From Bacteroidota bacterium (GTDB lineage: Bacteria; Bacteroidota; Ignavibacteria; UBA10030; SZUA-254): a stretch of DNA of 20,690 nt. The stretch covers positions 1-20,690 of the forward strand of contig SCUC01000389.1 of the NCBI GenBank assembly GCA_004322375.1, in the 5' to 3' direction. How positions within the stretch are numbered: position 1 is the first letter of the stretch; each line of letters opens with the position of its first letter. Below are positions 6,935-13,190 of the stretch, in pieces. The notes beneath the pieces were generated by a model. The model did not search any database, had not been told where the DNA came from, and saw nothing but the letters and a program-made list of their open reading frames with translations. The position numbers were made by a program, and so were the translations under genes.

Positions 6935-6950
6935 ATCTGTATTTACAGAT
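6935..6950. promoter_or_regulatory. Perfect operator-like palindrome
   Basis: ATCTGTA (6935-6941) and TACAGAT (6944-6950) form a perfect 7-bp inverted repeat around TT. It sits about 70 bp upstream of the early -35 box and just downstream of the VRR-NUC gene. It shares its half-site with 6821-6834, consistent with two binding sites for one dimeric repressor. Confidence 0.55.
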
Positions 6951-6973
6951 GTTAAACCAATCGCTTTTTGTTA

Positions 6974-7282
6974 TTAGGCGAATGATTTTATGAATTGATG
7001 CGTATCTTCAACGGATCGAATGACTACAGTTGCTCCCATATCAAACAGCATCTGCTGTTCTTTACTGAGTTCACCTTCTTCAGTCTTAAACTCTAGAGCA
7101 AACCAACGTTTCCTTCCCGGAATAAACACAAATGTATCAGGCGTACCCTTAGAGTTCGATGTCTTTTTACCATTGCTCGTAATGCAAACAGCAAAACCAC
7201 ACTGCCGGAGAATCCCAACACTTTCCCTCTGAAGGTCTTTCTCAGTATCAATTTTTCTGGCATGTTGTTTGTAGTAAGACAA
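6974..7282 (-). CDS. VRR-NUC domain nuclease
   Basis: This 102-aa protein is a minimal stand-alone VRR-NUC (PD-(D/E)XK superfamily) nuclease. Motifs: an N-terminal helix 'EKDLQRESVGILRQCGF' (residues 14-30), 'GTPDTFVF' with catalytic Asp49, 'ALEFKTEEGELSKEQQ' with Glu64-x-Lys66, and Gln76. Family members cut structured DNA such as junctions and flaps, and are common in phage replication or recombination blocks. No in-frame ATG exists at the N-terminus; the likely start is TTG at 7282, with only a weak GAG upstream. It is separated from the operon below by a spacer holding a promoter, so it can be expressed apart from it. Confidence 0.85.
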   Translation of the reverse strand: MSYYKQHARKIDTEKDLQRESVGILRQCGFAVCITSNGKKTSNSKGTPDTFVFIPGRKRWFALEFKTEEGELSKEQQMLFDMGATVVIRSVEDTHQFIKSFA

Positions 7283-7293
7283 ATTTCGCTCAA

Positions 7294-7505
7294 ATTTCGT
7301 TTATAGGCTCGTTTCTCTTTATATTTTATATGTTTTTACAGATAGTAAAAATTGAAGAATACAATCTATATTCAAGGTTTTTGGTCACTTTCGGCTCTCT
7401 AAATGCTTATTGGGGGTATGTTGGTAAGGGGGTCTCTGGAATCGCTTAATTTGAGGCATATTGCGAGGTATGAAAATGGCTTAAAAACGATATACGCTCG
7501 AAATT
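7294..7505. other. Spacer between lysis block and early genes
   Basis: This 212-bp stretch has no gene I can support. It holds the inverted repeat at 7333-7351 and an unusual G-rich block on the + strand (7412-7440) with two GGGGG runs (7412-7416 and 7429-7433). It must also contain the end of the long late transcript, yet no strong hairpin terminator is visible. Confidence 0.5.
7333..7351. promoter_or_regulatory. Inverted repeat upstream of the nuclease gene
   Basis: TTTTTAC (7333-7339) and GTAAAAA (7345-7351) are perfect inverted arms around AGATA. The centre contains TACAGAT, one half-site of the operators at 6821 and 6935. It lies about 50 bp upstream of the VRR-NUC start, in the right place to control that gene. 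No convincing promoter boxes were found next to it. Confidence 0.4.
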
Positions 7506-8159
7506 TCAAAACATAAAATTCAAGCTTGCCTTCAGTTCACGCTCGCCGGACCATCCCCATGTGTAAATGGTACCAAAAGAGAAGTCGTGGTAGAGTTGCA
7601 TCTGCGCTCCGGCTCCGATGCCGTCAAGGTCGGCAGTGATGATAGGAGCGTGGAAATTCAAACGCGCGATGTTCCACTCTGCAAGCGCAAGGCTCGCGGA
7701 GGGTGAGAGGTGCAATCCATTCCTCAGCCCGGCGGTAACGCCGATTCCGTACTTCATGCAAAACGAAAAGACGGGCGGCTCAAACTTTGTTACGCTCACA
7801 AATTTTATTGCTGAATCTTTTTTAATAAACACCTGCCCGTCTTTTGTCTCGATAAATTCCAACGTATCAAACTCATCACCGAATTTATAGATAACGTCAA
7901 CCGTTTGCTCGACATCGTTTTCGGTTATGCCGCGCGGCAACTTTCCCTTGAGCGTTTTGTCGCTGAAAGGATTGGATGAGACGGTGTGTTCCCGGTACTC
8001 TGTCTCAGTGAAGCGTTCATCTTGTGGCTTGACGGTGAATGATTGAGATGTGCCTTCAAAAGGCGTGGGCTTGTCAAAGAAGGATTTCACTTGTGAAATT
8101 ATTACGAGGACAATTCCGCAAACCAGGATGATCGCGATGTATTTCAAGGATTGTTTCAT
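7506..8159 (-). CDS. Membrane-anchored protein with beta-rich C-terminus, last gene of lysis block
   Basis: This 217-aa protein has an N-terminal membrane anchor (residues about 7-23, 'YIAIILVCGIVLVIISQ') and a polar middle of about 105 residues. From about 135 there are alternating beta strands ('GIGVTAGLRNGLHLSPSAS', 'GIGAGAQMQLYHDFSF') ending in 'ELKASLNFMF'. A terminal Phe after amphipathic strands is the usual signal of an outer-membrane beta-barrel. I do not recognise a family. An inner-membrane anchor joined to outer-membrane-like strands, 10 bp after the muramidase gene, makes a spanin-like or envelope-disrupting function worth considering; this is inference. No clear terminator follows. 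Confidence 0.65.
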   Translation of the reverse strand: MKQSLKYIAIILVCGIVLVIISQVKSFFDKPTPFEGTSQSFTVKPQDERFTETEYREHTVSSNPFSDKTLKGKLPRGITENDVEQTVDVIYKFGDEFDTLEFIETKDGQVFIKKDSAIKFVSVTKFEPPVFSFCMKYGIGVTAGLRNGLHLSPSASLALAEWNIARLNFHAPIITADLDGIGAGAQMQLYHDFSFGTIYTWGWSGERELKASLNFMF

Positions 8160-8169
8160 AGTTCAAGTT

Positions 8170-8607
8170 TCACGTTTTAGGTTGTACTAAATCTTCTCCA
8201 TCCTCAAGGGCGCGGTTCATTTTTCCCATGAGAAAAATTATTTGTTTTGCGTCTTTCTGACAAACTCTTACGTGCTTTGTTACTTGCAATTTCATCAATT
8301 CCTTTACACCCTTAACAGTGTCTTTATTCTTTATTTTTTTTAGGAAGGCAACGGCATCATCAGCTCCGAGATTTACAGCAATGTCAAAGAGCTTCCACCG
8401 GAATTGAATACAGGTGTACGTATCGAGCTTGAGCGGATTCCAATACTTTACTCTGTATATTTCAATCGCTTGCTCCTTAGTCAGGTTCTTGACATCAACT
8501 GTTGGATTCCATCGTTTGCTGATGCCGAACTTTGTCTCACCTCCGGGGTCATTCGGATTATTGACGTAGCCGCCTTCGAGCTCAATTGTTTTGAGAATTT
8601 CTTTCAT
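8170..8607 (-). CDS. Endolysin: GH108-type N-acetylmuramidase
   Basis: This 145-aa protein begins with the GH108 signature 'ELEGGYVNNPNDPGGETKFGIS' split over residues 9-30. Glu11 in E-G-G-Y is the catalytic acid that hydrolyses the N-acetylmuramic acid bond of peptidoglycan. Further family marks are 'EQAIEIYRVKYWNPLKLD' and 'FDIAVNLGADDAVAFLKK', the latter matching the D-x-A-V-N-x-G helix. It is slightly shorter than usual (about 160-180 aa), with the C-terminal helical part reduced. No signal peptide is present, so it needs the holin encoded just upstream to reach the wall. The start codon sits in a hairpin with the ribosome binding site GGAGG in its loop (see 8605-8627). Confidence 0.88.
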   Translation of the reverse strand: MKEILKTIELEGGYVNNPNDPGGETKFGISKRWNPTVDVKNLTKEQAIEIYRVKYWNPLKLDTYTCIQFRWKLFDIAVNLGADDAVAFLKKIKNKDTVKGVKELMKLQVTKHVRVCQKDAKQIIFLMGKMNRALEDGEDLVQPKT

Positions 8608-8627
8608 CCTTCGCCTCCGCTCAGGAT
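8605..8627 (-). promoter_or_regulatory. Hairpin holding endolysin ribosome binding site and start codon
   Basis: In the transcript, CAUCCU (8627-8622) pairs with AGGAUG (8610-8605). The 3' arm includes the endolysin AUG and the 11-nt loop carries GGAGG. The holin stop codon (8623-8621) lies in the 5' arm, so a ribosome finishing holin would open the structure. The sequence around it (GTCATCCTGAGCGGAGGCGA) resembles a palindromic repeat widespread in bacterial genomes. Confidence 0.5.
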
Positions 8628-8842
8628 GACGTTGTTTGTGATGCGCCGGGTGTCTTGCTTTTCGCGTAGTGCTCTCCGAAGTTGGCTCCGAAGAATCCGC
8701 CGCCGACTGCCGCGAGGATAGTTACAATTGCAACAATATTATCTCCGGTGAGAGAGACTCCTTTGACGATGGCAACGGCGACAATAAGCAGACAGCTTAC
8801 TATCGTTACGTAAAAGGCTTTAAGTTTTCGATTTTGATTCAT
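8621..8842 (-). CDS. Holin, two transmembrane segments
   Basis: This 73-aa protein has a basic N-terminus (MNQNRKLK) and two hydrophobic helices, about residues 10-28 ('YVTIVSCLLIVAVAIVKG') and 36-54 ('IVAIVTILAAVGGGFFGAN'), joined by a short turn. The C-terminus is polar and Ser/Thr-rich. Size, topology and a place just before the endolysin gene are those of a small class II-type holin, which forms the membrane lesion that releases the muramidase and times lysis. It is not assignable to a named holin family by eye. The gene ends inside the hairpin that controls the endolysin start. Confidence 0.8.
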   Translation of the reverse strand: MNQNRKLKAFYVTIVSCLLIVAVAIVKGVSLTGDNIVAIVTILAAVGGGFFGANFGEHYAKSKTPGASQTTSS

Positions 8843-8854
8843 AGTAGTTTCTTC

Positions 8855-9142
8855 TTAATTATTGTTCTCTAAAATTTTACTGTCAATTCCAAGTTTTTCA
8901 AGGATTAACCGAAATATGATTCGCATTTCTGCAAAGGATTTCCCTTGCGATATAATTTCATTTTCCATTGTTTCAATAGGGGCTGAGATTTTTGATTCAA
9001 GCTCTTTACACTTTTCTTCAAAATCTTTCTTAGATACTTTCGCGTCAATGCGCCGGACTAATGCTATCCATGCTGCAACTATGGCGCCGAGAACCAACAG
9101 GATTTCTATTACATCTTTTACACTGAACATTGCATCATCCAT
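8855..9142 (-). CDS. Membrane-anchored coiled-coil protein, candidate i-spanin
   Basis: This 95-aa protein has one N-terminal transmembrane helix (about residues 11-28, 'EILLVLGAIVAAWIALV'). A basic RR follows, then a charged coiled-coil stretch (about 31-90, 'KKDFEEKCKELESKISAPIE' and beyond). The topology, anchor first and periplasmic coiled coil after, is that of Rz-type inner-membrane spanins; XhlA-type proteins have the opposite order. No partner lipoprotein (Rz1-like) gene is seen nested in it. The ATG at 9142 overlaps the stop of the receiver-domain gene by 8 nt and has GGGGGT upstream; it precedes the holin gene by 12 bp. If the orientation is reversed (coiled coil inside), it could instead be a cytoplasmic partner of the receiver. 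Confidence 0.6.
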   Translation of the reverse strand: MDDAMFSVKDVIEILLVLGAIVAAWIALVRRIDAKVSKKDFEEKCKELESKISAPIETMENEIISQGKSFAEMRIIFRLILEKLGIDSKILENNN

Positions 9143-9590
9143 GCACTACCCCCATTCTAAGTGTTGTAAATGCTTCATTTAATTGCGTTTTTGCTTCTCT
9201 GAAAATCTTTGGCGAGCGATGGATTCTTACAACATCATGTAATGATTTTGAGAGTTCATCCCACCGCAGTTTTGTTTTCGTAAATACATCTGACGCACCC
9301 TTCCGTTGTACGCTTATTAGCGTTTTCAAATCTTCCTCACCCGTTACGACAATTACGGGGATAGAGTTGCCCGTTGCCTTTCTGAATCGAACCAACGTAT
9401 CAACTCCTTTTGAATCGGGAAGATTCAAATCGAGCAATACAATATCATATTCATGCCGCGTGGCTTTGAATAATCCGCTAGACAATGTTTCCGATGAATC
9501 AAAACTAAACCCGTTTGCAATAGTAAGACCTTCCCGAATGAGCTCCGACATTACTGCGTTGTCTTCAATTATTAGAACATTCATTTTCAT
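9135..9590 (-). CDS. CheY-like response-regulator receiver protein within the phage late operon
   Basis: This 151-aa protein has a complete receiver domain in residues 1-125. It has acidic pocket Glu9-Asp10 ('LIIEDNAVM'), phospho-acceptor Asp54 ('YDIVLLDLNLPDSKG'), switch Thr83 ('VIVVTGEED'), aromatic switch position Phe103 and invariant Lys105 ('GASDVFTKTK'). All residues needed for phosphorylation are kept. There is no output domain; a helical tail of about 30 residues follows ('RSPKIFREAKTQLNEAFTTL'). Its ATG overlaps the tail-gene stop (TAATG), and its end overlaps the next gene by 8 nt, so it is expressed with the late genes. No histidine kinase is in the window, so a host kinase or small phosphodonor would be the phosphate source. 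Such genes are rare in phage late operons; the role is unknown. Confidence 0.9.
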   Translation of the reverse strand: MKMNVLIIEDNAVMSELIREGLTIANGFSFDSSETLSSGLFKATRHEYDIVLLDLNLPDSKGVDTLVRFRKATGNSIPVIVVTGEEDLKTLISVQRKGASDVFTKTKLRWDELSKSLHDVVRIHRSPKIFREAKTQLNEAFTTLRMGVVHG

Positions 9591-10363
9591 TAGCTTACTC
9601 CAAGTGTTTTGAGTTTTATTTTTGCCGTATTGTTTAATTGATACGCGATTGTATCGAGCGGATTTCTGTCGTCTGAAAGTTTTACGTAGTAAATCGAAGT
9701 GCCGTCAACGTCAACGAAATAGAACGGTCGCAGCCTACCTCGTACTACTGCATGAAAGGCTTGCCAATTCGTTTTGAACGTATCGTTCAACAGCTTCCAG
9801 TTTAATTCAAATTCGATTCTGCCGGCGTAAGGTTGCGTAGCTCGAAGCGTGCCGTCCAGAGATGTTCGCTCCGTTGTTTCGTAAGCCTTGTCTGCTGCCC
9901 TGTATGGGAATTCATACCCATAACCAAAATCAAGTATGTTGCCAATAAACAAATTGCCGATGTACGGGATTGCGCTGAGATTTCCATTGAACAAAATTCT
10001 CCAATATCGTTTTGTGTTTTCTGTGAATTCCTGAATGAATGGGTCGGAATTAACTACTAAATCAGCGTCAACATCGTCAACACCGGTCGTGAAGTCTGAG
10101 GAACTGCTGGCTTGGAGCTTAATCGTTCCACTCGACATGATGCCGTTGAGATTGTGATTTGACAAGCAGATTGATTTTCGTCCGCTTCCTGTCGCTCCGA
10201 AGTCAATGCTCAAATATTGTGAAGCGTTGTTGTTCGCACTTTTCCAATACGGAGCGGTTAGGTAGTCATTCAAGTTAGTCGCCGGATATGAAGCATCATC
10301 ACCTACGCTTGATGTGAACACAACATCAGTCAAATCTTGAAAGTAGAATTTAGGGTTTGCCAT
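9590..10363 (-). CDS. Phage tail protein with discoidin-like N-terminal domain
   Basis: The ATG at 10363 is chosen because it follows the upstream stop by one base and has TGAGGT upstream; the longer frame to 10381 would need a TTG start. The protein is 257 aa. The first 150 or so residues resemble an F5/8-type (discoidin) beta-sandwich: 'ATNLNDYLTAPYWKS', 'YLSIDFGATG', 'ICLSNHNL', then 'RYWRILF'. Such domains in tail proteins bind surface sugars. The second half ('GRIEFELNWKLLNDTFKTNW', 'RGRLRPFYFVDVDGTS') looks like a beta-rich structural domain typical of distal tail proteins. It ends the virion gene block. A minor tail protein at the tip is the best guess. Confidence 0.65.
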   Translation of the reverse strand: MANPKFYFQDLTDVVFTSSVGDDASYPATNLNDYLTAPYWKSANNNASQYLSIDFGATGSGRKSICLSNHNLNGIMSSGTIKLQASSSSDFTTGVDDVDADLVVNSDPFIQEFTENTKRYWRILFNGNLSAIPYIGNLFIGNILDFGYGYEFPYRAADKAYETTERTSLDGTLRATQPYAGRIEFELNWKLLNDTFKTNWQAFHAVVRGRLRPFYFVDVDGTSIYYVKLSDDRNPLDTIAYQLNNTAKIKLKTLGVS

Positions 10364-10364
10364 T

Positions 10365-12527
10365 TTAGAGTAATACCTCAATGTTCATTGTGCCGTCGGG
10401 CTGAAGCTCAGTTGAGTAGATTGGTCCCGATGCTGTTTTTTGAATCCTTCCCGTGAACGTAACTGAGCAGTTATCGAACGGTTCGTACTGAAACAACGGA
10501 ATACAGCCGAGAGAGATTTTGTACAAATTTCTCTCCTGACCAAAAAACTGATATGCGTAATATGCAATGTCTTTCACAATAGCGTCCGGGATAAATTCGT
10601 TATTGATTTCCACAACGTGCTTATCGCTGAGAACGTCCGTGTTATATGTCGTGCCATCGAACGTTACGGTTTTTGTTCCGTTTGTTACCCGGATTAAATC
10701 GGCTTTGGGGATGTGTTTGTTTACCTCGATAAGCTCGCTTGCCTCTCCGAGCGTTACAGCAAGCGTGTTGCCCGTTGTTTGGGGCGTGCCGGAATTATCT
10801 CCTCTCCGATAGACGAATGCTTTTTTTGTTGAGGAAATAATTCCAACCAGAAGAAACGCGTTAAGCGTTTTCGTGATAACATCCCGGACGCTCATCCCGC
10901 CGAGCGTTGCATCGGCTACAACGAATACGAGAGAATTGGAAACCTGATAGAGCATCCCATCGGTATGAAGCCCGTGCAAACGGTCAGTCCAGGCAAGCTG
11001 GAATACGCCGGGTTCGCCTCCATCTCCGATTTGTGAAGCTGCTGCCGTTCCGGCAATCTCATAAATCAAATCTCCGAACGCAAAATAACAATTGCTTCCA
11101 TGAATCATTATTGCATCAACAAGCGTGATGCCTGTTTGATGATTCGTTGACGTTGCGCTTGCTACAGGATGAGAAGCGACAAGGTCATTGGTGGGGTCGA
11201 AATAATAAATCAACTCTGCAGAAGTCATAGCGGCGCGGTCATAGAGAGGAAGCCCGTTCACGATTTCACCGACTTCGACAAACGCGCCTGCCGCGCTTAT
11301 TGTGAATTTTCCAATCCCGTAATCCGTAACAGGTGATGTTGTTTTGAAAAATATCGCGCCGCTTGAATTATTGATTGAAACAAAATGATTGACAATCGTT
11401 CCCGCAGTTTGCGCCATGTCCGTATCGGTCAAGCTGCTGCCGTCAATGAAGCGCAGCGTGCCACTTGAGGGAGTTACAGCGTGAGAACGTTCATAGACCA
11501 ACCCATACTTGTAGCTGCTGCCGGTGTAATTGTAATCGAGTATCTCAATAGCATACACCCATGACCGGTCATTCACCCCGGGAACTAAATCAACTTCCGC
11601 TGTGAATGTGTTATCGGCAAGATTCAATCTTCTGACCTTACCCAAATCATTCCCACCGGAAGCGTAGTAAATCCAGAGGTGATTGTTGCGGGCATTGTAC
11701 ATTAACCGGCTAATCGTTCCGGCAGAGGGATTCTTGGCAAGGTAACTATATACTCCCGTATCCATGTCGCGCTTGTAAATGTGCGAACCGACTGCAACGA
11801 ATAAATCCGTTCCATCGGATGCAAGAGCTGAGGCTAAGCTCGTTACCCCTTCATCTCCTGGGGGCGTGTCAAGAAATAGAACACGTGGGAGATTATCAAA
11901 CGTTTGCATCTCCAACGTATCAAATGTGATGTTCGTTATTCCACACTCAGCGTAGAGAAGTGTGAGCAGCCGCTTCGCGTGAATATTTCGATACCAATGA
12001 CGCGGCAATGTTGTGCCTGCCGTTGCAACCACTATCTCGCTTAAGAGTTCCGTTGCATCGGAAGGAAGATTCGCCAATGTTCCAACATAGACCTGCACGC
12101 GCTGGGTATCTTCTGCCGTTGTTTCTCCATTGCCGAGCGTATTGTTTCCTGCACTCAAGTTCACCCATGCCCCATCATCGAGCTTTGCTCTGCGCGTTCC
12201 GCCATTGTAATCATACGTGATTGTATGAAGTCCGGGCTGCAACACGTAGCTTGCGATGTTCGCATCCTTCATGTAGAGGTAAGGAATTTCCGGCAACACA
12301 AGTCCGTCCGTTCCGCTTCCGTCAATATCGCCGTTAATGTATTGTGTGGTAATCAATTCAGCAGGGATGCGTGAGGCAAGATCATCGTATGAATAGACAT
12401 CGAACTTGACGTTGTCGGTTCGCTCGTTAAACTCTGCTCCCTTCAGGTCAACAAATCCTGAGAAAACGGTAAGAACATCATCCGCTCCCTCAATCTGCAT
12501 TTCTATTTTGAGTTCTGTTTCGGGCAT
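10365..12527 (-). CDS. Large tail-tip/baseplate protein with central propeller-like insertion
   Basis: This 720-aa protein sits after the tape measure and fibre-like genes, where tail-tip proteins lie. Residues 1-215 are beta-rich, with 'FSGFVDLKGAEFNERTDNVK' near the start and a helix 'HAKRLLTLLYAECGI' (183-197). Residues about 225-540 contain repeated short strands with 'ASDGTDLFVAVGSHIYKRD' and 'NARNNHLWIYYASGG', suggesting a beta-propeller. Residues about 543-720 return to a tail-hub style ('RDVITKTLNAFLLVGI', 'IPDAIVKDIAYYAYQFFG', 'TELQPDGTMNIEVLL'). The helices at 183-197 and 548-565 look like two halves of one scaffold with the propeller inserted. The propeller is a candidate receptor-binding part. 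Its ATG directly abuts the previous stop (TAAATG). Family not named by eye. Confidence 0.65.
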   Translation of the reverse strand: MPETELKIEMQIEGADDVLTVFSGFVDLKGAEFNERTDNVKFDVYSYDDLASRIPAELITTQYINGDIDGSGTDGLVLPEIPYLYMKDANIASYVLQPGLHTITYDYNGGTRRAKLDDGAWVNLSAGNNTLGNGETTAEDTQRVQVYVGTLANLPSDATELLSEIVVATAGTTLPRHWYRNIHAKRLLTLLYAECGITNITFDTLEMQTFDNLPRVLFLDTPPGDEGVTSLASALASDGTDLFVAVGSHIYKRDMDTGVYSYLAKNPSAGTISRLMYNARNNHLWIYYASGGNDLGKVRRLNLADNTFTAEVDLVPGVNDRSWVYAIEILDYNYTGSSYKYGLVYERSHAVTPSSGTLRFIDGSSLTDTDMAQTAGTIVNHFVSINNSSGAIFFKTTSPVTDYGIGKFTISAAGAFVEVGEIVNGLPLYDRAAMTSAELIYYFDPTNDLVASHPVASATSTNHQTGITLVDAIMIHGSNCYFAFGDLIYEIAGTAAASQIGDGGEPGVFQLAWTDRLHGLHTDGMLYQVSNSLVFVVADATLGGMSVRDVITKTLNAFLLVGIISSTKKAFVYRRGDNSGTPQTTGNTLAVTLGEASELIEVNKHIPKADLIRVTNGTKTVTFDGTTYNTDVLSDKHVVEINNEFIPDAIVKDIAYYAYQFFGQERNLYKISLGCIPLFQYEPFDNCSVTFTGRIQKTASGPIYSTELQPDGTMNIEVLL

Positions 12528-13190
12528 TTAAAATCTTGCAAACTTCCATCCGCCTTTGGCAGATACGCGGTAATCGTATTCGTTAATCAGCGTTACACCA
12601 CCGTTGCCATTTGCATCTCGTATCTCTCCGAATACTCTGCGCTTTGTTCCCGACGCGGCGGCGGTGTAGGTAACAGTAATACGGATGTGGTCTATTCGCG
12701 TAGAAGCAACTCCCGCTGAATTCGTTGAGATAACGCATCCAAAATCAGCCGCTGTAATATCTGCTGCTGTCCAGCTTAAACCCCACAAATCTGCCGCTCC
12801 CCCGTAACTTACATACGTATCAGTTACCGGAAGATTCGCTCCGGTTGATTTGTTTGTTCCCTGTATTGTACCCCCTTTAACCACTTTTATTGTTTGCTCA
12901 TAAGCCCCTCCCGTTACTGCACGTTCTTCAATCTCGACAAGAATTCCGTCAACCGTTCCCGTTACGGAAGTGAAGCCAAATCCCTGAGCGTTAAGATATT
13001 GTGTCTCACCTCCCGTTTGCGAGCAGGTTGCCCACGAATCATTGCTCGACACTGCGCGTGTTGGAGTTAGCCATTCATCTGTCATGCCATTACTTCCATC
13101 GCTAATGAACGTACTTCCGCTATTGGGGCCCTCGCTTGCGAAAACGAATAGCAGTAAGGCTAAGAGCGATATGAGATAATTTCGTTTCAT
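12528..13190 (-). CDS. Exported fibre-associated phage protein, 220 aa
   Basis: The ATG at 13190 overlaps the stop of the upstream gene in TAATG and is preferred over an upstream ATG at 13217, giving 220 aa. It opens with a clear signal peptide: MKRN, a hydrophobic core 'YLISLLALLLFVFA' and a likely cleavage near residues 18-20. The rest is rich in Gly, Thr and Ser with beta-strand patterns ('VDGILVEIEERAV', 'IDHIRITVTYTAA'), as in minor structural proteins. The C-terminus 'INEYDYRVSAKGGWKFARF' is aromatic and basic. No family recognised. An export signal on a gene embedded among virion genes is unusual; the protein may work in the periplasm or on the cell surface rather than in the virion. 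Confidence 0.65.
   Translation of the reverse strand: MKRNYLISLLALLLFVFASEGPNSGSTFISDGSNGMTDEWLTPTRAVSSNDSWATCSQTGGETQYLNAQGFGFTSVTGTVDGILVEIEERAVTGGAYEQTIKVVKGGTIQGTNKSTGANLPVTDTYVSYGGAADLWGLSWTAADITAADFGCVISTNSAGVASTRIDHIRITVTYTAAASGTKRRVFGEIRDANGNGGVTLINEYDYRVSAKGGWKFARF

Noticed and set aside
7093..7293. 66-codon minus-strand frame overlapping the VRR-NUC gene
   Set aside because: The alternative frame lacks any domain, while the other frame carries all nuclease residues.
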